Positions 24,363 to 37,039 of a DNA stretch of 64,000 bases are shown here, piece after piece (position 1 is the stretch's first letter; every line of letters starts with the position of its first letter). The notes under the pieces are model-generated. The model was not told where the DNA came from and searched no databases. It worked only from the letters and a program-made list of their open reading frames with translations. A program made the position numbers and the translations under genes. Source of the stretch: Chrysomallon squamiferum (lineage: Eukaryota; Mollusca; Gastropoda; Neomphalida; Peltospiridae). Where the stretch lies: positions 22,885,581 through 22,949,580 of the forward strand of contig CM022673.1 in NCBI GenBank assembly GCA_012295275.1, given 5' to 3'.

Positions 24363-24609
24363 ACACAGAAAGAGAAGAAGCAGACAATTGTTTCCGTTAT
24401 ACAGTTTAATTTTTATATATACTCTTTATATTCTTTAGAACTGTGTGTTTAGGTGTCCAAATGTAACCGTTGTTCGTTATATTCTTAAATTGTTAGACAT
24501 ACAAATGTACAGAGAACTTTGACATGTTATTCTATATATATATATATATATATATTTGTTTCATTTCTTGTTTCTTAATTTGTCGAAAAAGTTAATTTCT
24601 AAACTATAC

Positions 24610-24615
24610 AATAAA
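24610..24615 (+). terminator. Candidate poly(A) signal of GON gene C
   Basis: AATAAA about 250 nt downstream of the stop at 24360-24362 and the first perfect hexamer noticed after it. Use is inferred. Confidence 0.4.
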
Positions 24616-24619
24616 TTTT

Positions 24620-27350
<2,731 letters not shown>

Positions 27351-27356
27351 TTTTTA

Positions 27357-28373
27357 CTAAGCAGTGTTTGTAGATGCTAAAGTGATGTCTCCAACTGCAC
27401 TTGGCTTGCAATGGAAAATCTGCCTGAAAGCTCTTTTGAAATCCTGGCTGAACAGATAATACAGGAATGGATTCATCAAAGAGTTTAGATATGCCAACCA
27501 AACAAACAAAAGTACAATTATAGACGGTATGACCTTGTATTCAGTGGCTACGTCCACAAGATTAACAATGACAACAGGCAGCCAGCAGAAATAGAATACA
27601 CCGATAACTATTGAGATTGTACGCGCTGCCTTCGTGTTTCCTGAAAAAGCTTTTCTCTTTTTCTTGTCATCCTCCGTAACGGTCAAAGATCGGATTGCAC
27701 GGGCGTGCTCTTTTGCCTTCTGGAATATTTTCACGTAGAGAATCAGAATAATCGTCATTGGTACAACGGCAACATATACAATTTGTAGATATGCACTCCA
27801 TTTAGTCTGAAGGATTAAGCAGACATATGCTTTCAAAAGACAAAATTCATAATCTTCCACTCCAGCCACGTTCATTCCAGTCCCGAAATATACAGCCATA
27901 GTAGACAAAGGTAAAACCCAGCTAAAAATTGCTGTAAATGCAGTTAAGCAAGGAGTAATTTTTTCATACGTGAAAGGACGGCAAATAGCAAGATAGCGCT
28001 CAACAGAAAGAATGCACAGATTTAAGATGGAAATCTGGATCAAAGTACCATCAAAAATATTTCTGAAGACACAAACCCATTTGGGCAAATCAAACTTTCC
28101 ATTCCATCTTTCATATATGTGAAGAGGCATGACGAAAATTGCCAGACCCATATCTGCTAGAGCCAGTACTGCCACATGGACGTTCTGACGTTTGCGCAGG
28201 TAAGGAAATTTTAATATAGATGTTATAACGAGACTGTTACCAGTTATTGTAACAGCAATAAAGAAGAGCTGAAATACACAATAGAGATCTGTCTGAGTGT
28301 CAGAGAGAGGAGGTGGTGAAGAAAATGCTAATTCGTTGTAAACAGCTTCACAGTCATATTCCTCGCTGCTCAT
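27357..28373 (-). CDS. Class A GPCR of biogenic-amine-receptor type (GPCR 1)
   Basis: One coding exon of 338 residues. The start ATG at 28373 lies 13 nt inside the exon, after the acceptor TTTTTCAG|GTTCAG (exon start 28386); an upstream in-frame ATG at 28397 is intronic. Seven-transmembrane landmarks: GNSLV with N46 (1.50), D74 in TM2 (2.50), C101 (3.25), D108 at the 3.32 position seven residues later, ERY 125-127 in place of DRY, a Cys in the second extracellular loop (EFCLL), CWLP 263-266 in TM6, and WLAYLNSLMNP then LYY in TM7, followed by a helix 8 segment with a Cys for possible palmitoylation. D3.32 together with W7.40 and Y7.43 is typical of receptors for biogenic amines. The usual TM6 aromatic pair after CWxP is replaced by VV, so the ligand cannot be named. 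The third loop (KEHARAIRSL...EDDKKKRK) is short and basic. A 5' non-coding exon is inferred at about 29474-29575. Confidence 0.9.
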   Translation of the reverse strand: MSSEEYDCEAVYNELAFSSPPPLSDTQTDLYCVFQLFFIAVTITGNSLVITSILKFPYLRKRQNVHVAVLALADMGLAIFVMPLHIYERWNGKFDLPKWVCVFRNIFDGTLIQISILNLCILSVERYLAICRPFTYEKITPCLTAFTAIFSWVLPLSTMAVYFGTGMNVAGVEDYEFCLLKAYVCLILQTKWSAYLQIVYVAVVPMTIILILYVKIFQKAKEHARAIRSLTVTEDDKKKRKAFSGNTKAARTISIVIGVFYFCWLPVVIVNLVDVATEYKVIPSIIVLLFVWLAYLNSLMNPFLYYLFSQDFKRAFRQIFHCKPSAVGDITLASTNTA

Positions 28374-29207
28374 CTTTAAACTGAACCTGAAAAACAAGTC
28401 AGTAAGATACGTGTAAAGTTATTCAATAAATATTTTAAACAAATTTATAATGACAGTTTTATTACAGTATCCAAAACACGATTTAGTACCAAAACATCTG
28501 TGCTTATAATTATTACAAAGTTTGTGTTAATTAGAAATATCCGAATTTTCTTTGGATTTTGAGGTAGGTTTTCTCGGAGGAACTGTAATATTTACTGCTA
28601 TTCTATCCAAACGGACTTACGAAAAAAATGAAATCAAAGTATCTTTATATCTATCTTGATATTTATGATTAAAGTCTTTTGAATGTATGATAGAATGCAT
28701 GAATTCACCTAACGATAATTAGAAATTTTGAAGCGAAACAATTCAACATTTTGAGAATGTTTTATTTTGTTTTTAAACTGAATAGACTAAAATAGCGAAT
28801 ATTATTTGCTTTTAATTCCAAGTTAATAGTGATGTCAAACGCCGTATGAATTGAATTGTTTTCATGAACTCACACGTATCACTGAATACTGATAATATAT
28901 AGATATAGGTTGAGTGGTTGGATCACCGTGTTACTAATGAAATGTAAAATAGAAAGAAAAAAGTATTTGTATTTAGAATTAATTATCCTATTGAAAAGTA
29001 ACTGTGGCAAGAATTAAACATGCAAAAACACGGAACTAAATCATAACGATAACCATATATTTAACATTAAATATATTGCTTTCTGTTTCTTTTGTAAATC
29101 GTTAACCAAATTCGTGTTGATTATAAATAAGAGATAGATTAAAAGTCAATACTATAGATTTGTTGTTGTTTTTGTTGTTATTGTTATTGTTATTGTTGTT
29201 GTTGTTG

Positions 29208-29209
<2 letters not shown>

Positions 29210-29275
<66 letters not shown>
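29210..29275. repeat. (ATT)n microsatellite in the GPCR 1 5' intron
   Basis: About 66 bp of ATT repeat preceded by GTT repeats and followed by an AAG tract (29337-29365). Confidence 0.95.
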
Positions 29276-29278
<3 letters not shown>

Positions 29279-29473
29279 CTTTGTAGTTCACAATTCAGTA
29301 TAGCGTTTTTCGAAAATGACTAACAATAATAATAATAAGAAGAAGAAGAAGAAGAAGAAGAAAAGAAGAATTTGCATTTCCATTTATGGTAAATTTTCTA
29401 CCAGTTTACGGTATTTCTTTATTAAATTATATTTAGTCTACCTACAGCTTCCGAGCACATTCATTATACTTAC

Positions 29474-29610
29474 AGCTCTCTACTACACTGTGTACTACAG
29501 ATTCCTGTCACAGAAGAAAATGAAAGTTTGAAGACGGAATTGTTAAGGCTGTGTTTTATTAGTCCGAGATGTTAAAATTTAGATTATATTTTAAAATGAA
29601 ACCTTTTATA
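29474..29610 (-). promoter_or_regulatory. TATA promoter and non-coding first exon of GPCR 1
   Basis: On the - strand TATAAAAGG (29602-29610) sits in a conserved block preceded by GGCGGAGTTTGTGGA. About 130 nt downstream is a consensus 5' splice site, AGCT|GTAAGTAT, with the last exon base at 29474. Splicing to the acceptor at 28387-28388 gives a 1.09-kb intron ending 13 nt before the start codon. The arrangement recurs in four other places, which supports function. The transcription start is inferred at about 30 nt below the TATA box. Confidence 0.65.
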
Positions 29611-30022
29611 TCCACAAACTCCGCCTACTAAACAGTCATGTGTCCATTTGTACCGATTATTTCTATAAATGGAGCAATGGCGTTATATCAGAAATCATCC
29701 TGTTTTCTAGTGGATTCTTTCAATCATCCAATGATAAATGAAGATATTCTGTGACACAGACTTGAAGAAAGAATGTAGATGAGACGTTTTTAAACTTAGA
29801 TTCAGAAATCTGTAATGAAATATAATTTTACCAATATATTCTTTTCCTGACTTAGGCGAAATTCAGACTATATATTTAAATTAATTAATTAATTCATAAT
29901 AAGAAGAAGAAGAAGAAGAACCAAAGATTTAAAAATGTATCAGTCACATCACAGATAAATTCAAATAAAAACACGGATTGATAGTTCTTTAAAATTAACA
30001 TTTATACTGGTCAGTGATAAAA

Positions 30023-30129
<107 letters not shown>

Positions 30130-30306
30130 AACGAAATATAAACGAAAAGCCTTCAACAAATAAACACCAACTTCAACAACAGCAAACAACAACAACGTAA
30201 AAAAAACCAGTTCGCATTTATAAAAATTATGCTATTTTTTATTAAAATATTTAGTCTACATAAGCTTTTCAACCAGATTTATAGCAGATTTATATGTAAT
30301 ACTTAC

Positions 30307-30488
30307 AGATTCCTACTACACTGTGTTACGTATTACAGTTTCACTGTCACAGAACAAAGTGAAAGTTTTCCTTGTATCCACAGAAGAATGAATTTAAAAT
30401 CGAAAATATTGAGATTGTTCTCATTATTTTTTTTTTTTTTTTTTGTGTCTGAGACGCTGCAATCCTTCTGAAACTGAATGCTTTTATA
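30307..30488 (-). promoter_or_regulatory. Orphan GPCR promoter and first exon, copy 3
   Basis: On the - strand TATAAAAG (30481-30488) lies next to a GGCGGAGTTT block, and the splice site ATCT|GTAAGTAT ends the exon at 30307. A T-tract insertion (30427-30445) lengthens the exon. To the left the next receptor is GPCR 1, which has its own first exon. This may be a leftover from a lost receptor or an alternative promoter for GPCR 1. Confidence 0.6.
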
Positions 30489-30805
30489 TTCGTAAAATAA
30501 ACTCCGCCTCTAAATAGCGTCTCTTTGTATTTATCATTTCAATAAATGTCGATATATTATACATCCAATTATAAATCGGAATGGGTTTTTTCGCGTAGGC
30601 ATGACAGAAGAGAGCAGTTTTGGTTTTGGCATTTTACAAACGAAAAATGATAAAATTGTATTTGATAACTCGATTTTGATAACTGGATAATGGTTAACGA
30701 ACTGTCATTCATTTGCTGAGACAATTAAAGTTGCAGCAACTTTTGTTTCCCTTTTCCTTTTTGATTTTTGTCACTTAATTGTTATCATGATTTCTAACAG
30801 TTTCA

Positions 30806-30895
30806 GAATTAGCAGTTTCTTCTGTCTCTTGTCTAGATCTCTACTGTGTATTTCAGCTATGTTTTGTGGCTGTTACTGATAACGGTCTCGGATTC
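30806..30895 (+). pseudogene. GPCR N-terminus/TM1 fragment, inverted (relic 1)
   Basis: The + strand reads GAATTAGCA, then AGATCTCTACTGTGTATTTC, then GGCTGTTAC, ending in a diverged ACGGTCTCG. This matches codons about 14-48 of the receptors (NELA to GNSLV) with indels. The receptors themselves lie on the - strand, so the fragment is inverted. It has no open frame. Confidence 0.7.
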
Positions 30896-31069
30896 ATGTT
30901 CCACAGATCAATTCAATTAAATAAAACATTTTCAAAGCAGAAGAAGTTATGTTTTTCCTCTAGGCCGTATTAACGGAAATTTCAGAAAGACCGTGGATTT
31001 GTTTACACCCCACTGACATCGAATCGTAAACCATCAGTACATCCACGTCTGAGGTGAAAGTGATTGACT

Positions 31070-31140
31070 GAATCTGACACAGATCTCTGTGGAGTGTCAG
31101 CTATGCTTTATGGCTGTTACTATAATTAACTCGTTATAAT
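31070..31140 (+). pseudogene. GPCR N-terminus/TM1 fragment, inverted (relic 2)
   Basis: A second, more diverged match to receptor codons about 24-54 on the + strand (CTGACACAGATCTCT, then TATGGCTGTTAC, then CTCGTTATAA). It lies 260 bp from relic 1 in the same orientation. Confidence 0.6.
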
Positions 31141-31962
31141 ATTCATATTACAATTTTCTTACCTGTGCCAGTTCTGGCTCTAGCTGGTATGGGTCTGCAC
31201 AATTTTAGTCATGTCTTTTGTTAGCCAAGTTCATTAAGAAACTAACCTTTCTGTTTGTCACCTTTACCTCTGACGCAGGAAGGAAAGTTTGTTTAAGGGA
31301 CAGGCACTACACTGCGACTGGGTCATCTGAATATTCTTTCACTGTTAAAGAATTTTACAAAATCCAATACACTTCTTTTCTGCTGCTAAAATAAAATTTC
31401 ATATATTTTTTTAATGGAAGAGTGCTTTTTAGTTTTCTTTTTAATTGCAATAAAAATGATTTATTCCATTAAAGATATAAGCGAATTAATATGTTGAATT
31501 ATTCCTTAACCATATTTTTTAATGTAACTTAGGAAATTTTCTTAATAGATATCGATCATTTTTTCCAATGCTTGATTCAATATTATAAAAAATAATACAG
31601 TTATAAAAAGTTATTATTTCTTTATTCGTTTATTAGGTTTATTCCCGATTCTGGCATTCCCGAATCTGGCATTGAGATTATAACACAACTTAACTGGACA
31701 GTTGTTCCATTTCTGGCAGTTTATTGCTCACCTTTACTAATTGGTGTTCCATCACCTTAACTGATTAAACAGTATTTTGTCCAGAATTTGAAAGCACATT
31801 CAGTCACACTTTATACACGAAATGTCCCAGAAAGCACTCCACCGCAAGCTGACAAGTAGGAAGCCGTGTCCCGAGTACACGTGACGTACTCCAATACAGT
31901 TGGAAGAGCTTGTGCTTATCTTCTGGTAGTATTTCCTGTCTCCATATGTTACTGATTTCAAT

Positions 31963-32016
31963 AAAATTAATGTTTGGAGATATAAAATTAATTTCACGTC
32001 TCCAAACATTAATTTT
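31963..32016. repeat. Perfect inverted repeat, 18-bp arms and 18-bp loop
   Basis: The arm 31963-31980 (AAAATTAATGTTTGGAGA) is the exact reverse complement of 31999-32016. The outer ends at about 31645 and 32215 share an inverted, imperfect CCC-(A/G)-A-x-x-CTGGCA motif. The hairpin could therefore be the core of a decayed foldback element of about 590 bp; that extension is weak. Confidence 0.75.
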
Positions 32017-32226
32017 CTTGCAATCTCTATTCCGGCTCACCTCTGTTCTTCACTGCTCATTAAGATTAATATCGTTAATCGCCCCAGCTGTTCTTCACAC
32101 ATCTCGTTATCCCCATGCATCTAAATTCGCCTTAATTGCTCACCCCAGTTTTCCCATTTCTGGAAGCGGATTAGAACATCTCACCGTTTACCTAATCTAG
32201 AGACTGCCAGTTTTGGGAACATACCG

Positions 32227-32227
<1 letters not shown>

Positions 32228-32292
<65 letters not shown>

Positions 32293-32293
32293 G
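32228..32293. repeat. (ATT)n microsatellite
   Basis: About 66 bp of ATT repeat directly to the right of the putative foldback element. Confidence 0.95.
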
Positions 32294-33301
32294 CTCTGTT
32301 CTTTATTTAGTTATTTTGTTATAAATATGATTTTTTAAATTTAATAATTCCGAAACAATTAATACAGCAATAATTAATAGAACTGTAACAAATACAAATT
32401 AAACAAAACAAATTGTGTATCTCTACATTATTATAAAAACGAAACTGAGGCAAAATAATAATAATAATAATAATAATAATACAGCAAAATAAAATAAAAT
32501 GAAATAAAATAATAATTAATAAAGTCAAAAAGACGAAGAAAAACAACAAAAAATGAAATACTTAAACAAGAAACAATAAATAAACAATAATAAAATAGTA
32601 ATATCACAGTAATAACAATAAACTATACAGGATGAATTCAATAAATAAATAAATAAATAAATAAATACCAACAACAACAGCAACAATAACAACAACAACA
32701 CAAGTAACAATACATTTTTAATTTTTTATTTTAGCGCTCTGATGACCTACTTCAAATATAATCACTATTTGTTCTTATTTTATTTTTTTGTTAAGGTGTT
32801 TAATGTAACCCAGTTTGTTTATGAAATGTTCATAGACGTCTAATGATTTATATCTTTTTTAATGGATTATTAAAAGGATATTGTGAACATTAATGAAAGA
32901 CATTTTGGGTTATGTGAAAAACTAAAACTGTTGTCTAGACAAAATAACAAAATATTACCTATATTAAACAGCAAAGTCAAAGAATGTTGTTACTCATTAA
33001 AGCATATTCTAATGATGATGATAATGATGATGACGAAGAAGAAGAAAGATATCAAACGACAACAAATTATGAGTGTGAACATAAGGAAATTGCATAGCAT
33101 AAAAATTACTTTTTTCTCTCTTTCTTCTTTTTTTTTTAATCATAAATATGTATAAAGTAATTATTATTTTCAGAGTAATGGTTTTTATTAATCTACATCT
33201 ACATCATATTAATCCGCTTGTATTTATCATGCATTATTCCTTCTTTCTTTTTGTCATCTTCTTTGGTTTATTCATATTTTTTTAATCATCATAATACTTA
33301 C

Positions 33302-33441
33302 AGCTTTCTACTAGAATATGTTATTTATTACAGATTCACTGTCACAGGAAATGAAAATTCGAATGAAGAATTGTTAAGACCCTGTTTTGTTAGTCCGAGA
33401 TGTTAAAATTTACATGATATTTTAAAATGAATCCTTTTATA
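33302..33441 (-). promoter_or_regulatory. Orphan GPCR promoter and first exon, copy 4
   Basis: On the - strand TATAAAAGG (33433-33441) follows GGCGGAGTTTGTGAA, and the first exon ends with AGCT|GTAAGTAT at 33302. The upstream block (33440-33510) is nearly identical to that of GPCR 1. No receptor coding exon lies immediately to the left; the receptor fragment at 33771-33890 is upstream, on the other side of the (CT)n tract. Confidence 0.65.
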
Positions 33442-33646
33442 TTCACAAACTCCGCCTACTAAACAGTCATGTGTCCATTTGTACCGATTATTTCTATAAA
33501 TGGAGCAATGGCGGTACATCATATTTGTATATATGTATGTTAATTAATTAGTTAATTAATAAGAAGAAGAAGAACATCAGGGATAAGTTTAAATAAAGAC
33601 ACGGATTGATTGTTCTTTAAGATTAACATTTATATTGATCAATGAT

Positions 33647-33650
<4 letters not shown>

Positions 33651-33721
<71 letters not shown>

Positions 33722-33740
33722 CCTCTCTCTGTCTGCTGTC
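33651..33740. repeat. (CT)n microsatellite
   Basis: About 90 bp of CT with TTC, CCC and GT interruptions at the right end. It follows the same flank as the CT tracts ending units 1 and 2. Confidence 0.95.
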
Positions 33741-33770
33741 TGTCTCTGTCTACATACATACAAACAAGAC

Positions 33771-33890
33771 CCTTACCAATTATTGGAAAAGCCATTAAGA
33801 ACAGTTATAATGGTTGAGTGTCAGACAGAGGCGGCGGTAAAGAAGCTGCTAATTCGTTGTAAATAGATTTATTCCTCGCTGCTCATCTTT
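33771..33890 (-). pseudogene. GPCR N-terminal fragment (relic 3)
   Basis: On the - strand the sequence reads ATGAGCAGCGAGGAATA, matching the receptor start (MSSEE), then continues in broken frame through the NELA and LSDTQ coding region to a diverged TM1 segment ending near 33771. A deletion after the fifth codon brings in a stop. It ends close to the (CT)n tract, so the rest of the receptor is missing. Confidence 0.75.
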
Positions 33891-34106
33891 TTAAAACGGT
33901 CAACGTTGTAACATCCATATTAACATTCCTTGTCTGCGCCAACGTCAGAACGTCGAACGTCTGTATATAAGTTTTGGGTCTAGCACATATAGGTTTAGCA
34001 ACATTTATCTACAGTTTATCCAGATTTTTAAATTTAATTTTGTGACGAAAGTTCGAAATTATTCTTCAGTAATGTGGGAGTAGTTTCTTTCTATTTTTTC
34101 TTTATT

Positions 34107-34109
34107 ATG

Positions 34110-34160
<51 letters not shown>
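34107..34160. repeat. (ATT)n microsatellite
   Basis: About 54 bp of ATT repeat. The surrounding 33900-35150 shows no gene. Confidence 0.9.
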
Positions 34161-35352
34161 GTTTTATAAACTATCTAAAAGACTTAGAAAAGTATTATAT
34201 TGAAGTAGAAATAATAAATCCTTACAATTAGAATTAACAATGTCTTCTGAGTGTTCTTTTTAGCTTTCTCCCTAATAATTAATGAAAATATATTTTAAAA
34301 GAAAGGCTAAGATCAGTGTGTTTTTATGAGTATGGGCAATTACGTGACTCGAAAGATATGAGAAAAAGGCTAATAAATTTTATTATTTCATTATGCCAAA
34401 AGTCAAAATTTATTCACTAAAATCCTAATTTTCAGAAAAAGACCCTGAAAATTCTTATTAACTAATGTTTTCCCTCATCGTTTAATTCCAAGGCTGAAAA
34501 CAATCCAAAATAAGAACATTAAGTCTTTCAAATGACCAGCCCTAATCTGTCTTTGACCTTTTATTTCATTCAGTTTATGATGTCAGCAGAATCAGTTTAA
34601 AGAGTAAGGAATTATAAAATATTTTCTGAATTTGATCGGTCAGTGTAAAGTCCGTCACAAACAAATGTAAATGGTTATTTTAGAAGAAATCTTTATAATT
34701 AAGTTAGCAAAGCAAAGTTTAAAAATATGTCAGTCAGTACTGAAATTATGTGATTTGTACTTGATAGAGAGAGAACGAAAACTGTAATATCCGTCAAAGA
34801 CAAAAGTGTGTATAGTAACATTATTACTACAAGTCTGTATAAGTGTTGTAGTCATTCAGCATCTTTAGCACGTATGGTGATTTCACTCGACACCACTAGA
34901 AACAGAAACAGAATGATGATATTCATTGACAGTTCTTCAGTTCATTCTTCATTTCCTGAACTATTTTCGTGTGAAATCAATTCGAATTAATGAGGCAATG
35001 TCCTCAAAAATAAAGATATGTATTCGTTTGTTCCTTCTGTTCTTAAACAATTTATACGAGATTACAGATTTGTTTTGGAATGACACTGAAAGATAAAAAA
35101 AAAAAAGTAATAAAAAGTAAAAAAGTATCACACCCTTATTAAAAAGTATGTGCAAGGTTGATACAGGCAGCCGATATACAAAAAGAAAGAAAAAAAAGAT
35201 GAGGCTCTCGAACTCAAAGAGGAAATTGCGTTGCCATAATCATAAAAGGAATTGGTTTTTCCCACCATTGAACATGATCGCTTTGTCACCTTTATATGAT
35301 GAAGTGGAAATTTCTGAAGGAATTCATCTTTCTGCAGGTGATAAAAGAAAAG

Positions 35353-35730
35353 CTAATTCATATTAATGACTGGTGGGTTGTTAAAAAAGAAATAAACTCT
35401 TTCTTGGAGAAATGAAGCAGATTCATATCGGAAACCATGAAGTGACAGTTGGCGTCGATCAAGTACCAACTGGAAATCTTTGTTTCCAAGCTGAATTATA
35501 ACTGGGAACTGCCAGAGATATGCTTGGGCTCCTTTACCTGTGACACCAAACGGATTTTGACACTGGCAAGTTTCGGGGGACGGGGATATCACTCTAGCAA
35601 TCAGGGTAGCGGGAATAATTTCTGAATGTAATGTCAAACATCGTAGACTGGCCTCTGTGTTAAAACCATTAATAGAACTTTTGTTACTCCGACGTGTTTG
35701 GAATAACAGAAACAAAACTAAATATAACAC
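35353..35730 (-). other. Unrecognised 125-codon open frame
   Basis: An open frame of normal amino-acid composition, unlike the microsatellite frames around it. It includes LTLHSEIIPATLIARV, CQCQNPFGVTGKG and YLWQFPVIIQLGNK. I recognise no family. Two things link it to its neighbours: 33 bp (35483-35515) recur exactly inside the hAT-type element at 36617-36649, and the - strand frame at 37965-38246 has TLHSE and WGNFSVLI in the same order. It may be an exon of a decayed gene or a fragment of a mobile element. Confidence 0.3.
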
Positions 35731-36282
35731 ATTTCTGAATAAATATATTGAAACTGACAGATAAAAATGTTCAAATATGTTTAAAATGTTAAATAAATAA
35801 ATTAGAATTATTATTTACTGCTAATGTATTGCAGCTGTTAGCGTACGTATGACTACTTTTCAGACATATTCATTAAGTTGTGTGATCGACAGTTATTAAA
35901 GACTTTGGAAAAAGTTGTTGCTGATTGTGCAGTTCTGACAGTTCGAACGAATACCCCATTTTTATTCCATAAGTACTAGAAATTAGTCTTCGCGAATGAA
36001 AAACGACAATGCATCGAAGCTTCTATTTTACTGTCACTTCATTTCGTACATGAAATATAAAAACATTCTCGACAGACTGAGGATATAGTAACTTGTGGAT
36101 TTCAAAGGTCTTTAGTCGATAACAGTCTGTAAGTGTGAATTCGATCTTTATACAAATAATTCTCGAACATCTTCATCAATATTACGCAACCATTGTTAGG
36201 TAATGGCGTCCGCACTGCGCAGCTGACTGCAAGGCCAAATCAGCTGAACATTTCCAGTTTTCCACAGCTCGGCACAGATAGC

Positions 36283-36808
36283 ATTTAAGGCAAAGGTTTT
36301 CAACCTGGGGGTCGTTCTCAACCTGGGGGTCATTCTCAACCTAGAGGTCGCGACTCCCAGATGGGTCGACAGCCTTTTTTGGGGGGTGTCGCGAGATCGT
36401 TCTTTAGCGAGGTATGTTTTAACTTTTTTCAACCTGACTTGGAAGGAGGAATAAATAAAAACGTGTAGATAGGTTTGGGACCCGTCACAGTGAATATAGA
36501 TTCCTTTTGTACTGTCTTTGGTTGATGAAAATATGTTTGAAATTTGTTTTACAAATCATCACAGCAGTTGCCCACCTCGTACTTTTTACGGACACAGAAT
36601 TTCTTTTTATACTTTTTTTCCAAGCTGAATTATAACTGGGAACTGCCAGTAAAATCAGATGTCGTAAGTATCATATTTCTGTCAATCCAGAGATATGCTA
36701 TGTAGCGGTAACCCTAGATATTATTGAATCAAAAATTTTAAATCGGTCATATTGAGTTGCTCATAAGGGATCGCGGTATGAAAAAGGTTGAAAACCAGTG
36801 ATTTAAGG
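36283..36808. mobile_element. hAT-type non-autonomous transposon with 8-bp target duplication
   Basis: The element spans 36291-36800 (510 bp). Its left end CAAAGGTTTTCAACC and the reverse complement of its right end (CACTGGTTTTCAACC) form terminal inverted repeats differing at two of 15 positions. It is flanked by a perfect 8-bp direct repeat, ATTTAAGG (36283-36290 and 36801-36808), the target-duplication length of hAT elements. The left subterminal region carries a threefold repeat of CTCAACCT-GGGGGTC type. There is no transposase frame, so it would be mobilised in trans. Confidence 0.85.
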
Positions 36809-36941
36809 CATTGCAATGTATAGCACAGTAAAGAGCAACTTTCCATCTTTCAAATAAACAGTTTGTTTTTGTTTTTATTTCTTCTTTTTTTAAATTTATT
36901 TGTTTTCTGTTTGTATTTATGTGTGTCTGTGTGTGTGTATG

Positions 36942-36944
<3 letters not shown>

Positions 36945-37037
<93 letters not shown>
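36945..37037. repeat. (GA)n microsatellite
   Basis: About 93 bp of GA repeat shortly downstream of the hAT-type element. Confidence 0.95.
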
Positions 37038-37038
<1 letters not shown>

Positions 37039-37039
37039 C

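Larger units (their letters stand above)
31150..33280. other. Gene-free interval with a large hairpin and ATT tract
   Basis: No gene is supported. Landmarks are a possible foldback element (31639-32224) centred near the perfect hairpin at 31963-32016, (ATT)n at 32228-32293, (TAA)n at 32456-32482 and assorted short A/T-rich repeats to 33200. Confidence 0.55.
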
